A stretch of DNA of 64,000 bases from Niastella sp. OAS944 (lineage in GTDB: Bacteria; Bacteroidota; Bacteroidia; Chitinophagales; Chitinophagaceae). The notes beneath the pieces are model-generated. The model saw only the letters and a program-made list of their open reading frames with translations. It ran no database searches and was not told the DNA's origin. The number at the start of each line of letters is the position of its first letter. Position 1 is the first letter of the stretch. The DNA lies in assembly GCA_024809215.1 (NCBI GenBank), contig JANUBW010000012.1, forward strand, positions 124,001 through 188,000, in the 5' to 3' direction. Shown here piece after piece: positions 9,147-17,966 of the stretch. The position numbers were made by a program, and so were the translations under genes.

Positions 9147-10505
9147 ATGAACCTCCGTTTGCTGCTATTTACCTTATTAACACCATTTTTGGCAACCGCC
9201 CAGTTTCTCGCCCCAAATACATCCTTGCAAGAGGCTTATAAATTAGCAACGCAGCAGGATAAGCTTATTTTCTTAATGATCGAAGCGGCCGATTGCCAGC
9301 AATGCGCCGATGTGGCCGACAAAGCCCTTCAAAATGATATACTAAAGAATTATCTCAAAGAGAACTTCATTGCCATTCGTATTCCCGCCGAACACCCAGA
9401 CGTTAGTTTCCTGAAAGAAAAATACAACACCCATGGCGGAAACTCCGTATTGTTCCTCGACAACTTTGGCACGCTGGTGTTTCGCACCGAAATGAGCGCT
9501 ATTGATCACAGGCAATACACTTCACAGGGCGGGTACGCAATGGCACGAAAAGCAGAAGCAAGCAGGCTGAGAGCACTGGAGCAGGAAGCACTAACCGGCA
9601 AGTTTACAACCGGCCAGATATATGAATTGATGAATAAACGCAAAGCTATTGACCAGCCCATTGACGCTCTGCTCAACCAGTATGTGAGCCAACTACCCGA
9701 AGACAGCCTCAACGGAATTACTACCATAAAACGCATAGCTAACCTAAGCCCCATCTTACAATCGAAAGCCGATTTGGCCATGCGTAAAAATGCAGCGCTG
9801 TTCAATGAACTTTGGAATAATAAATTTAATTCAACTGACCGGGCACTCATAAGCAAAGACATTGCTTTAAAATCCCTACAGCAGGCCATTGCAGAAAAGA
9901 ATGTATCAAAGGCTACGGAAGCCGCCCGGTTTGCCCAATTATCTTTTAGCGATAAGGCACAGGGTGAGAAAGAATACTATAGTCACCTGATGGTATTTTT
10001 CCAAAATACCAATGACACAGCTGCCTACCTGCAATCGGCAGTTGAGTATTACGAACGCTTCCTAAAGGGCCTTAATGCAGCTGACATCAAAATGTATGAT
10101 TCTACCCAGATGGCCTCGCTTGCACAACAACTATTTTCTTCAAAACCACCCTGCGATACAACTGGCGGCAGAAGCCATATTATCAGAAGATCTGAATTCA
10201 ATACCACACTGGGCAATTATTACAGCCAAAAATTTATCAATGGCGCCCGCTCGTTTTACAACATGACCAACGATCCGGCATACCTGCAAAAAGCCCAACA
10301 ATGGGCCGCCTACGCCTGGCAGTTTAAAGAAAGCCCTTATGTACTCGATATTTGGGCCCGCCTGCTATATAAGGTTGATAAAAAGAAGGTTGACCAGGCG
10401 GTACAACTGGAAGAAGAGGCCATTGCCCTTTTACAAAAATGGGGGTTTCCCACCACCAAAAACAAGGAGGCCGTGACTAAAATGAAAAAAATGTTGCCGC
10501 TCTAA
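9147..10505 (+). CDS. Secreted thioredoxin-fold protein with helical C-terminal region
   Basis: The 452-residue protein has a signal peptide (MNLRLLLFTLLTPFLATAQ). Residues 25-125 form a thioredoxin-like domain: SLQEAYKLATQQDKLIFLMI is followed by a CQQC redox motif (ADCQQCADVADKAL) and a cis-proline-region-like GGNSVLFLDNFG. The motif position matches periplasmic thioredoxin_7/DUF255-type disulfide proteins. The remaining 300 residues are alpha-helical with TPR-like spacing (AAYLQSAVEYYERFLKG, AYLQKAQQWAAYAWQFKESPY). It probably acts on protein thiols in the periplasm; the partner is unknown. It stands alone after ppa. Confidence 0.78.
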   Translation: MNLRLLLFTLLTPFLATAQFLAPNTSLQEAYKLATQQDKLIFLMIEAADCQQCADVADKALQNDILKNYLKENFIAIRIPAEHPDVSFLKEKYNTHGGNSVLFLDNFGTLVFRTEMSAIDHRQYTSQGGYAMARKAEASRLRALEQEALTGKFTTGQIYELMNKRKAIDQPIDALLNQYVSQLPEDSLNGITTIKRIANLSPILQSKADLAMRKNAALFNELWNNKFNSTDRALISKDIALKSLQQAIAEKNVSKATEAARFAQLSFSDKAQGEKEYYSHLMVFFQNTNDTAAYLQSAVEYYERFLKGLNAADIKMYDSTQMASLAQQLFSSKPPCDTTGGRSHIIRRSEFNTTLGNYYSQKFINGARSFYNMTNDPAYLQKAQQWAAYAWQFKESPYVLDIWARLLYKVDKKKVDQAVQLEEEAIALLQKWGFPTTKNKEAVTKMKKMLPL

Positions 10506-10530
10506 TTAACGCTTTACTGCATTACATTAA

Positions 10531-11301
10531 CTAAAAATAACGCTTTATAATTCGCAACTGGTGGGTGCGTACACCCGTTTCGGCATTTACAATACCCGCG
10601 TTATCTATTTTATCTATTCGCACATTGCCCGAAGAATGAATGATCTCGTGATCATTTAACAATATACCTACGTGGGTTATACGCCCTTCGGCATTGTCGA
10701 AAAAGGCAAGATCGCCACAACGGGCTTCCTGTAAAAAGCCAACTACCTCGCCCTGGGTTGCCTGTAAATAAGCGTCGCGCAACAGGGGGATATTAAAAAA
10801 ACGAAACACCATTTGCGTAAACCCGCTGCAATCGATACCAAATACACTTCGGCCACCCCACAGGTAAGGCGTATTTAAAAATGGCACAGCCCTTTCTTTT
10901 ATTGCGGCGGCATCGGGTTTGGCCTGTGCAGCATTCCAGGTAGCTGCGTTGCGGTAATCGATTTTCAAAACAGCCGATAATTCCTTTGCGTTAGCTTCAC
11001 TAAGCACGGGAATACCCATTGGTACGTGGGCCGGTGCGTTATTAATGGCTATAATATCAACCCAACCGGCCGTATATGTTTGCGGAGTAGTTTCTTTTAT
11101 AAAGGTATCAACAACCACCAACTGGCTGCGCTGGCACCAGCCTTCGTACCCATCATGATTGCTTTGCAGTTTGATGAAGTCCTTTGCTTCTTCCAAAATA
11201 AGCCCTGCCTCTGCCAATAACAATTGACTGATCATTTCACTTTTATGTGCTGGTTCGGCCCGTAAAGGCGCTACCGGCACTTTGCAAACGGCATATGCCA
11301 T
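10531..11301 (-). CDS. NlpC/P60 (C40) cell-wall peptidase with SH3-like domain
   Basis: I start the protein at the ATG at 11301 (MAYAVCKVPVAPLRAEP, 256 residues), because the upstream in-frame extension is low-complexity and overlaps a repeat. Residues 1-120 form a bacterial SH3-type wall-binding region. The C-terminal NlpC/P60 domain has the catalytic cysteine in GIDCSGFTQMVFRFF, the histidine in ITHVGILL and a third polar site in HSSGNVRID. The family cleaves the D-Glu-diaminopimelate bond in peptidoglycan peptides. No signal peptide is visible from this start, so the cell location is uncertain; some Bacteroidota homologues act on imported muropeptides. It is divergent from the sigma-factor gene. 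Confidence 0.88.
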   Translation of the reverse strand: MAYAVCKVPVAPLRAEPAHKSEMISQLLLAEAGLILEEAKDFIKLQSNHDGYEGWCQRSQLVVVDTFIKETTPQTYTAGWVDIIAINNAPAHVPMGIPVLSEANAKELSAVLKIDYRNAATWNAAQAKPDAAAIKERAVPFLNTPYLWGGRSVFGIDCSGFTQMVFRFFNIPLLRDAYLQATQGEVVGFLQEARCGDLAFFDNAEGRITHVGILLNDHEIIHSSGNVRIDKIDNAGIVNAETGVRTHQLRIIKRYF

Positions 11302-11641
11302 AGATAAATGTTTGAGATAAAAATAGTGGTCACAAATTACTAAATCATAAAATTCATAGATCATGAATAAAAGAAATTCCAAGAACCAAGCACCAAGATC
11401 CAAATAAATCTCAAAATACAAATTCCAAAGACTTTACTAATTGGCTTTTGGGACTTGAGATTTGCGTTTTATTATTTGGATCTTGTGATTTGGAATTTAT
11501 TTGGATCTTGGAATTTGTGATTTGAAATTTTTCCCTGTTGTTCAATAAAGAAACAATTATTCCGTTAAGGGTGGCGTTAAATTATTTGTGGAAATTTGAA
11601 CACCTTGCATCTTAGTATAAAGAAAAACGCATTTTCGCATA
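11302..11641. repeat. Spacer with a mirror-type inverted repeat of CCAAAT/ATTTGG words (about 11371-11530)
   Basis: Left-arm words (AAATTCCAAG, CCAAGATCCAAATAAAT, ACAAATTCCAAAG) are mirrored by right-arm words (CTTTTGGGACTTGAGATTTG, TATTTGGATCTTG, TTGGAATTTG). Here it lies between two divergent starts, so it is not simply a transcription terminator. The promoter of the downstream sigma gene must lie in 11531-11641, but no clear box is seen. Confidence 0.65.
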
Positions 11642-12214
11642 GTGCAACAAGACCCTAATTCACATATCAGCGATCAGCAGTTACTGAACTCCTTTTATTC
11701 CAGTCGCGATAACCACTGGCTGGGGATCCTATTGCAACGCTATACCCTGCTTTTATTAGGGGTTTGCATGAAATACCTGAAAAATGAGGAAGAAGCTAAA
11801 GATTGCGTTCAACAGGTGTTTTTGAAAGCCATTACCGAACTGCATAAGTATAAGGTGGAGTATTTCAAAAGCTGGCTGTATATGGTGGCCAAGAACCATT
11901 GTCTTATGAAGTTGCGCGATAAACAGGGCCGTACTCCTGCCGAAATAAAGGAGGAAATGACCATTGCCGAGGAAGAACATGCGGGTGTAGCGCCACACCT
12001 CGAAAAAGACCGCCAGCTTGAAATGATGGAGGTTTGCCTGCAGGAACTGAATAAAGAACAAAAACAGTGCGTAACTTTGTTTTATCTTGAAAAGCGATCG
12101 TACAACGAAATAGCCGATATAACCGGTTTTTCGCTTATGCAGGTAAAAAGCTATATCCAGAACGGTAAACGCAACCTGAAGATCTTAATGGAACGAAAAC
12201 TAAACCAACCGTAA
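11642..12214 (+). CDS. ECF-type RNA polymerase sigma factor
   Basis: The 190-residue protein has sigma region 2 (GVCMKYLKNEEEAKDCVQQV, then FKSWLYMVAKNHCLMKLRD) and region 4 with a helix-turn-helix (LNKEQKQCVTLFYLEKRSYN, EIADITGFSLMQVKSYIQNG). It uses a GTG start (MQQDPNSHISDQQLL); no better ATG precedes the conserved part. The next gene, 38 bp downstream, encodes a small one-pass membrane protein that could be its anti-sigma partner, which suggests regulation by sequestration at the membrane. The target regulon cannot be read from the sequence. Confidence 0.9.
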   Translation: MQQDPNSHISDQQLLNSFYSSRDNHWLGILLQRYTLLLLGVCMKYLKNEEEAKDCVQQVFLKAITELHKYKVEYFKSWLYMVAKNHCLMKLRDKQGRTPAEIKEEMTIAEEEHAGVAPHLEKDRQLEMMEVCLQELNKEQKQCVTLFYLEKRSYNEIADITGFSLMQVKSYIQNGKRNLKILMERKLNQP

Positions 12215-12252
12215 ATTACGTGGTCTAATGATCGATACTGACGACATGAACA

Positions 12253-12612
12253 ATGAATAACGATCTACTGAACATATTATCTAATAGCAATAAAGACATT
12301 GACAACCAAAAGTTGATGGATTACCTCAGTGGTAAACTCAGCGAACAGGAGAAACACGAGGTAGAAATGTGGATGGTTGACAATGAATTTGAGAACGACG
12401 CTATGGAAGGGCTGCAACAAATGGCCGGCAATAAAAAGCTGGATGGCTATGTTGATCAGCTGAATAAAGAATTAACCCAGTACATAAAACAAAAGAAAGA
12501 CCGCCGCGAAAAAAGAAAAATAAATAACGGCTTCTGGACATACACTGCTATTGCTTTTATTCTCATTATTATTATTCTTGCTTATATGGTACTTAGTAGA
12601 ATAAAGCCGTAA
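12253..12612 (+). CDS. Small single-pass membrane protein, probable anti-sigma partner
   Basis: The 119-residue protein has a soluble N-terminal part with a helical anti-sigma-like segment (LMDYLSGKLSEQEKHEVEMW, then MVDNEFENDAMEGLQQ), a basic stretch (KQKKDRREKRK) and one membrane helix at about residues 93-114 (FWTYTAIAFILIIIILAYMV). The LSGKLSEQEKHEVE pattern is common in Bacteroidota proteins encoded beside ECF sigma factors. There is no zinc-binding HxxxCxxC motif. The anti-sigma role is inferred from context and layout. The start at 12253 avoids an overlapping ATG at 12246 that stops after four codons. Confidence 0.7.
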   Translation: MNNDLLNILSNSNKDIDNQKLMDYLSGKLSEQEKHEVEMWMVDNEFENDAMEGLQQMAGNKKLDGYVDQLNKELTQYIKQKKDRREKRKINNGFWTYTAIAFILIIIILAYMVLSRIKP

Positions 12613-12766
12613 ATCCCAAATAACAAATCACAAGAACCAAAATAATAAAACTCAAATCACAAATCTCAAGCTCCCAATATCAACGAGTATATATTGATTT
12701 TTTTGGTATTTGGAATTTGTATTTTTGGAATTTGTTTGGAACTTGGTTTTTGGGTTTTGGAGCTTT
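12613..12766. repeat. Mirror-type inverted repeat of CAAATC/GATTTG words between convergent genes
   Basis: The left half has AATCCCAAATAACAAATCAC and CTCAAATCACAAATC; the right half has TATTTGGAATTTG, TTGGAATTTGTTTGG and TTTTTGGGTTTTGG. It belongs to the same word family as the repeat at 11371-11530 and here fills the whole space between two convergent stops, where it could end both transcripts. Confidence 0.65.
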
Positions 12767-13242
12767 TAATAATCTATCTTATCAGGCTTCTCTTTCCATT
12801 CGCTAAACACTTCATTGGCCTTTTCGCTTCCTAAACAAACCATTTCAATAATGCGATCGTGCAGCGACGCAGTTAATTCCTTATAAATAAGCGAATCGTC
12901 GAAACCCGCAGCTGCGGCATCATGGCGGCTGGCCCCAAAGTATACCTTCTTTGGCCTGGCCCAGTAAATAGCGCCCATACACATGGGACAAGGCTCGCAG
13001 GAAGTATATATTTCACAATCGGTAAGCTGAAAGGTTTGCAGGTTTTTACAGGCGTCGCGAATGGCCACTACTTCAGCATGCGCCGTAGGGTCGTTTGTAC
13101 TGCTCACGCTGTTGCAACCCCGCCCTACGATCGTATCGCCTTTTACAATAATACAACCAAAAGGCCCGCCAATTCCATTGTTCATCCCCTGCCTTGCCAA
13201 ATCAAGGGCCTGCTGCATAAACTTTAATTCACGATCGCTCAT
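12766..13242 (-). CDS. guaD: Guanine deaminase (nucleoside/cytidine deaminase fold)
   Basis: The protein is 158 residues from the ATG at 13242 (MSDRELKFMQQALDLARQGM). It hydrolyses guanine to xanthine and ammonia in purine salvage. The zinc site is complete: HAE in DPTAHAEVVAIRDA and PCxxC in SCEPCPMCMGAIYWARP. The GIGGPFGCIIVK start and AGFDDSLIYKE near the C-terminus separate it from tRNA adenosine deaminase TadA. An in-frame ATG at 13284 would add 14 residues, but TAAATTTG (minus strand, 13260-13267) fits a -7 box between the two starts and GGAAAG precedes the inner ATG, so I prefer the shorter form. Confidence 0.88.
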   Translation of the reverse strand: MSDRELKFMQQALDLARQGMNNGIGGPFGCIIVKGDTIVGRGCNSVSSTNDPTAHAEVVAIRDACKNLQTFQLTDCEIYTSCEPCPMCMGAIYWARPKKVYFGASRHDAAAAGFDDSLIYKELTASLHDRIIEMVCLGSEKANEVFSEWKEKPDKIDY

Positions 13243-13330
13243 ATACTTTCCATTTTTATCAAATTTATCGAAAAAGGCGAGCATTTGAACTATTCAGTAT
13301 ATTGTAACCCGGTAATATCAACACAAGATT

Positions 13331-15151
13331 ATGACAAGAAAAATATGCCTGTTCCTTGCCGTACTTTGCATGTCACGTACCTATGCTCAACAGATCCATT
13401 ATACAGTAACCTTTCCCAACATTCAACATCATGAAGCCAGGATCTTCATGACCGTAACCGGTATACCAGCCGGTAAAGCCACCTTTCGTATGAGCCGTTC
13501 CTCACCGGGCCGGTACGCTACCCACGAATTTGGAAAGAATGTATATGATGTAGAAGCATTAGATGGTGAAGGAAATGCCATAACCGTTAACCGTATAGAT
13601 GGCGATGTATGGGAAGTGCCCAAACAGAAAGGTACCGTTCAGTTGAATTACACCTTATATGCAGCTTACCCCGATGGCACTTATTCGGGTATTGATCAAA
13701 GCAGCATTCACCTCAACATGCCTTCCGCTTTTATGTGGATCAAGGGGTTTGATAAAGCCCCCATTACCGTTCTGTTCAATACCACGGCGCTTGATAAAAG
13801 ATGGACCATCGCTACCCAGTTAAAACCAACCGTCAACCCCACTGAATTTAGCGCACCAGGTCTGCAATACTTTATGGATTGCCCTACCAAAATAGGCCTG
13901 CTTAACTGGAAGGAATGGCATATTAAAAATCCCAATGGCAACAATTATACATTTAAACTGGCGCTGGAAGCAGATGCGCCCGATACCCTGGTAAGTTCGT
14001 TTGCCGCCAGGGTAAAACGCATTACACAGGAAGCACAGGCGGTATTTGGCGAAGTACCAGCATACGATTATGGCGGTTATACCTTCATTGCCAGCATTAA
14101 CCCATACGTAGAAGGTGATGGCATGGAACACCGTAACTCAACCATGATAAGCATTCCCTATGAATTTAACGGTGGCAATAACCTGTTGGGCGTTTTCTCG
14201 CATGAGTTCTTTCACTGCTGGAATGTAGAACGTATTCGTCCCAAAACACTGGAACCCTTCAACTTTGAAAAAAGCAACATGAGTAATGAACTTTGGTGTG
14301 CAGAAGGGTTTACGCAATATTACGGCGAACTAATATTATGCCGGGCCGGGTTAAAACCCATTGAGGGTGCACTGGTATCAATGGCCGGGCTCATAAACAC
14401 TAAGGAAAACACAATGGGCGCTAAACGCTTTTCACCAGCTGACGTAAGTCGCCATGCCGTTTTTGTAGATGCTGGTGTTGCGGTTGACAGAACGAACTAC
14501 CCCAACATGTACAGCTCATATTATCCTTATGGTGGCGCTATTGCCCTGGCCCTCGATCTTACACTGCGCACTAAATATAAACTTACATTAGATGATTATA
14601 TGACGGGCTTGTGGAAACGCTTTGGCAAACCCGAAATAGCTTATACCGTACAGGGACTGGAAGATGTGTTGGCTGAAGTAACCAGCGACAAAACATTTGC
14701 TGCCGATTTCTTTAGCCGTTACGTTAATGGCCATGAATCGTTTAACTATACTCCCCTACTGGAAAAAGCAGGGCTTACATTGAAAAAGCAATATGCCGGC
14801 AAAGCCTGGCTGGGCAATGTACAATATGCCGAAAACACCACTATCATCAGCTCTAACACCATTATAGGAACGCCGCTATACAATGCCGGTTTGGATGTTG
14901 AAGATGCCATCACTCAATTGGATGGTAAACTGGTAGCCCGTGCAGCCGATATAAATGAGGTCCTCAGCAGCCACAAACCCGGTGATGCCATAAGCATACA
15001 ATACAAACACCGCAAGGAAACAAAAACCGCTACTATTACCCTGGGTGAAAACCCCGCTTATTCGCTTACTACTTATGAGCAGGCAGGTTTAACCCTAACC
15101 AATGAAATGAAAGAATTTCGTAACAACTGGCTGGGCACGAAAGTGAAGTAA
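13331..15151 (+). CDS. Secreted M61 family metallopeptidase with PDZ domain
   Basis: The 606-residue protein has a signal peptide (MTRKICLFLAVLCMSRTYAQ). Residues 25-190 form the N-terminal beta domain of M61 (IHYTVTFPNIQHHEARIFMT, FRMSRSSPGRYATHEFGKNV). The zinc site is HEFFH (SHEFFHCWNVERIRP, about residues 294-308) with the third ligand in LWCAEGFTQYY. A PDZ-like domain lies at about residues 490-570 (NTIIGTPLYNAGLDVEDAIT). M61 enzymes are glycyl or broad aminopeptidases, so this one probably trims peptides in the periplasm. It is divergent from guaD with under 90 bp between starts. Confidence 0.93.
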   Translation: MTRKICLFLAVLCMSRTYAQQIHYTVTFPNIQHHEARIFMTVTGIPAGKATFRMSRSSPGRYATHEFGKNVYDVEALDGEGNAITVNRIDGDVWEVPKQKGTVQLNYTLYAAYPDGTYSGIDQSSIHLNMPSAFMWIKGFDKAPITVLFNTTALDKRWTIATQLKPTVNPTEFSAPGLQYFMDCPTKIGLLNWKEWHIKNPNGNNYTFKLALEADAPDTLVSSFAARVKRITQEAQAVFGEVPAYDYGGYTFIASINPYVEGDGMEHRNSTMISIPYEFNGGNNLLGVFSHEFFHCWNVERIRPKTLEPFNFEKSNMSNELWCAEGFTQYYGELILCRAGLKPIEGALVSMAGLINTKENTMGAKRFSPADVSRHAVFVDAGVAVDRTNYPNMYSSYYPYGGAIALALDLTLRTKYKLTLDDYMTGLWKRFGKPEIAYTVQGLEDVLAEVTSDKTFAADFFSRYVNGHESFNYTPLLEKAGLTLKKQYAGKAWLGNVQYAENTTIISSNTIIGTPLYNAGLDVEDAITQLDGKLVARAADINEVLSSHKPGDAISIQYKHRKETKTATITLGENPAYSLTTYEQAGLTLTNEMKEFRNNWLGTKVK

Positions 15152-15190
15152 AAAACAAGCTTGTTCAATTTTCATAATGTATCTATCTTT

Positions 15191-15212
15191 CATATGCAAA
15201 ATACTGCATATG
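15191..15212. promoter_or_regulatory. Inverted repeat overlapping the start codon of the next gene
   Basis: CATATGCA at 15191-15198 and TGCATATG at 15205-15212 are perfect 8-base arms around six bases, and the right arm contains the ATG of the lipoprotein gene (15210). In RNA this could hide the start region; as DNA it could be an operator. Confidence 0.5.
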
Positions 15213-15920
15213 AAAAAAATTGCCTGCCTTATAGGTGCCTGTTATTCTATTTACAGCTGCAAACCACCCAGTTACAGCTATGTACCTGCCGCCATGAACA
15301 CAACAGCCTATAGCCGTACAGGAGAAGGGCAGTTGGGTTTTATGTTTGGCTCACCAGGCATTGGTGCCAAGGGCGGCCTTGCTATTACAAAAAACATTAA
15401 TGTAAATGCCTGGGTAAGTACGCTGCCCCCGGGCAATGATGATTATGGCAGTAAAGAATTTGAGTTTTCTGCAGGCATTCAAACCGATGCCGAAAAGCAT
15501 GATGGTGTAACCAGTTTTTATATAGGTCACAGTGGCGGCAGTAACGAAAAAAAACGCACCGGCTTAACGGGCGATTTCAACCGTACGTTCTTTCAATTAC
15601 AACACTCAGCCGTAGACGTAAAACTGGGTGGCGCCCGCCTCGATGGTTATATTGGATTACAGGTAAACTACCTCAGTTATAAAGGCACTAAAGAAAGCTC
15701 GCCATTCAATGATTACCTGTGGTATTATCAACCCTATTTTGGTATAGCAATAGGCGGTAAAAATGTTCGGTTTGAACTATTGCAGGGACTGGCCATCAAA
15801 AACACCGGCGAATGGAGCAATGGCGTAAGGGTGTTTCCCTGGTTTGGCCATATAGGTATGTTATTTAAAATAAGGAACAATAAAAAGCCCGAACGTTTAT
15901 TGCAAACGCCCGGGCTTTAA
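15210..15920 (+). CDS. Lipoprotein of unknown function, probable beta-rich outer-membrane protein
   Basis: Starting at ATG 15210 (MKKIACLIGACYSIYSC), the protein has 236 residues with a lipobox cysteine at 17. I do not recognise a named family. The mature part alternates glycine and aromatic strands (GEGQLGFMFGSPGIGAKGGL, NINVNAWVSTLPPGND, YIGLQVNYLSYKG, YYQPYFGIAIGGKNVRFELL), like small outer-membrane beta-barrel or autotransporter-like surface proteins of Bacteroidota. An earlier in-frame start at 15177 would bury the signal. The gene ends inside its own terminator hairpin. Confidence 0.65.
   Translation: MKKIACLIGACYSIYSCKPPSYSYVPAAMNTTAYSRTGEGQLGFMFGSPGIGAKGGLAITKNINVNAWVSTLPPGNDDYGSKEFEFSAGIQTDAEKHDGVTSFYIGHSGGSNEKKRTGLTGDFNRTFFQLQHSAVDVKLGGARLDGYIGLQVNYLSYKGTKESSPFNDYLWYYQPYFGIAIGGKNVRFELLQGLAIKNTGEWSNGVRVFPWFGHIGMLFKIRNNKKPERLLQTPGL
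15883..15919. terminator. Terminator between convergent genes
   Basis: AAAGCCCG...AAACG...CGGGCTTT forms a hairpin with a small internal mismatch. It overlaps the stop codon of the plus-strand lipoprotein gene and, read the other way, has a T-run for cutC, whose stop is at 15933. Confidence 0.7.
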
Positions 15921-15932
15921 TATTTATTGGCT

Positions 15933-16652
15933 TTAGGCCTTTTTTAAAATATCTATTATCTTATTTAATTCTCCTTCGTTGGCAATATACCAGTCAGTAG
16001 CATCGGCAATGGCCGGGTTACGAAAGGTTACCGGGTCGGGCGCTGCCATACGGGCCGAGGTATGAAACTCGGTAGCACCGGTACCCTTCATCAACATTTC
16101 AACATTGGAAGAACGAACCCCGGCCCCCGGCATTATGATAATGCGGCCCGCGGCCCGTTGCACCAGATCGGCCAGCATATCAATGGCTTCAGGCGCTGCG
16201 CTTTTTTGTCCGCTCGTTAATATGCGCTCGCAACCGCAGTCAATAATTTCTTCCAACGCCTTAAACGGATTAGGCGTAGCATCGAACACGCGATGACAGG
16301 TTACACCCATGGGGTAAGCCCATTCTACTATACGTTTTAACCGCTCTGTATCTATTTCACCGTTTTGCAAATGCACACCTGTTGAAATACCATCGCAGCC
16401 CAGTTGTTTACACAACAGGATATCCTGTTTTATAATAGCAAACTCATCTTCATCATAAAAGAAGTTGCCGCCGCGTGGTCTTATAATGGGGTATAAAGCA
16501 ATACCGATCTTCTCACGGGTTTGTTTTATGGTGCCATAAGATGGTGTAGTGCCCCCATCTGCCGGGTTTTCGCATAACTCCACCCGTTTTGCCCCTACCC
16601 TTTCTGCGATAACTGATGATTGTAAATTAAACGCGCATACTTCTAATAACAT
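15933..16652 (-). CDS. cutC: CutC family protein (copper homeostasis family TIM barrel)
   Basis: The 239-residue cytoplasmic protein has the CutC signature at its start (LLEVCAFNLQSSVIAERVGA, KRVELCENPADGGTTPSYG) and the conserved IRPRGGNFFYDEDEF, GISTGVH, THRVFD-like CHRVFDATPNP and ILTSGQ segments spread over a TIM barrel. CutC has been linked to copper tolerance in E. coli, but its enzymatic role is not settled. It has no nearby copper genes. Upstream lies a repeat, then the glycosylasparaginase gene on the same strand, so cotranscription is possible but the repeat may separate the two. Confidence 0.93.
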   Translation of the reverse strand: MLLEVCAFNLQSSVIAERVGAKRVELCENPADGGTTPSYGTIKQTREKIGIALYPIIRPRGGNFFYDEDEFAIIKQDILLCKQLGCDGISTGVHLQNGEIDTERLKRIVEWAYPMGVTCHRVFDATPNPFKALEEIIDCGCERILTSGQKSAAPEAIDMLADLVQRAAGRIIIMPGAGVRSSNVEMLMKGTGATEFHTSARMAAPDPVTFRNPAIADATDWYIANEGELNKIIDILKKA

Positions 16653-16672
16653 AGATTATCCTATATTAAAAC

Positions 16673-16797
16673 TGTTTGTGGTTTGTAGTTTATGGTTTGT
16701 GGTTGCTGCCGCGCTTTGAAACTCGCGAGGCGCCATTTTAATAGTGAATTCACGAAATTAATGAACCACAAACAACAAACCACAAACTACAAACTAA
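16673..16797. repeat. Mirror-type inverted repeat of TTTGTGGTTTGTAG words
   Basis: The left arm (GTTTGTGGTTTGTAGTTTAT, GGTTTGTGG) is mirrored about 60 bp later by AACCACAAAC, AACAAACCAC and AAACTACAAAC. It fills the space between the glycosylasparaginase stop and the cutC start on the minus strand. Confidence 0.7.
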
Positions 16798-17822
16798 TAT
16801 ATACTCTTCGCTTTAATGATCCGCTCTTCTTTGCCACTCTTCACAGCAAACGTAAATCCTGGCTGCAACGCGTACCCGCCGTACTGGCCTTTTTTATTTA
16901 ATGCAAGAAAACCTACCTGTACCTTTTTAGCTTTCTCAGGGTTGCGGCTAATAATACGCTCTACAGCTTTCTTACATGCAGCTTCCGGCTCAAGCCCCTG
17001 ACGCATTAACTCTACCACCAAATGCGAACCAACGATCCTTATCACTTCTTCACCAACACCGGTAGAAGTTGCAGCGCCCACTTCGTTATCAACATATAAT
17101 CCGGCGCCAATGATGGGTGAATCCCCTACCCGGCCACGCATTTTAAATGCCATACCACTTGTAGTACAGGCGCCACTGCAATTGCCGCTGGCATCCATGG
17201 CAATCATGCCAATGGTATCATGATTGTTGGGCCCGCCCGGCATGTCACCGCCGCTTGCGGGTTTATGCAGCTTGTTCTCGATGTTCATAATGGGCTCATA
17301 CTTCGAGGTCTTTAACCATTCCTTCCAGGCTTTTTCGCTCTCGGGTGTTAACAGGTTTTCTTTTTTAAACCCATTGGCCAATGCAAATTGAAAAGCGCCC
17401 TCACCAATCAGCACCACATGTGGTGTTTTTTCCATCACCAACCGGGCAACAGAAATAGCATGAATGATATTTTCGAGGCCCATTACCGAACCGCAATTAT
17501 AATATTCATCCATTATACAGGCGTCGAGCGTAACATGGCCATCACGGTCGGGTAAACCACCATAACCAACCGATTGGTTGTTGGGGTCGGCTTCAGGGAT
17601 CTTAACGCCGGCCTCAACCGCATCTAATGCCCGGCCGCCTTTGCCAAGGATTGTCCAGGCCTCTGTGTTCGCTGCTTTACCAAAATCCCATGTAGATAGT
17701 ACAATAGGTTCGTTCTTTATTGTTGGATAATCTGCATCTGATTGCGCCATTATTTTTTTTCCGCTAAACAGGCCAATTGAACCCAGGAACGATGTTTGTA
17801 AAAATTTTCTCCTTGTTGACAT
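16794..17822 (-). CDS. Glycosylasparaginase (N4-(beta-N-acetylglucosaminyl)-L-asparaginase)
   Basis: The 342-residue Ntn-hydrolase carries a twin-arginine signal (MSTRRKFLQTSFLGS), so it is exported folded. The autocleavage site precedes Thr203 in PGGPNNHDTIGMIAMD, the N-terminal nucleophile of the beta chain. The downstream conserved segments MRGRVGDSPIIGAGLYVDNE and STGVGEEVIR are present. It cuts the GlcNAc-Asn link of N-glycopeptides, which fits the GH20 hexosaminidase and NagB genes 2-4 kb away, although it is on the other strand. Flavobacterial F. meningosepticum glycosylasparaginase is the known family model. Confidence 0.93.
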   Translation of the reverse strand: MSTRRKFLQTSFLGSIGLFSGKKIMAQSDADYPTIKNEPIVLSTWDFGKAANTEAWTILGKGGRALDAVEAGVKIPEADPNNQSVGYGGLPDRDGHVTLDACIMDEYYNCGSVMGLENIIHAISVARLVMEKTPHVVLIGEGAFQFALANGFKKENLLTPESEKAWKEWLKTSKYEPIMNIENKLHKPASGGDMPGGPNNHDTIGMIAMDASGNCSGACTTSGMAFKMRGRVGDSPIIGAGLYVDNEVGAATSTGVGEEVIRIVGSHLVVELMRQGLEPEAACKKAVERIISRNPEKAKKVQVGFLALNKKGQYGGYALQPGFTFAVKSGKEERIIKAKSIY

Positions 17823-17966
17823 GATAACAATTTTAATGTGACTTAAACCCGAACTATTTCGATGGTTTAATGCCGCTGAAGTATAAGTGTTACACTTTCA
17901 CGGATCTGTAATGCTTTTCGATGGCGCTAATTCACTATTTTTAAAAATCTAAATTAAGCGCTTATC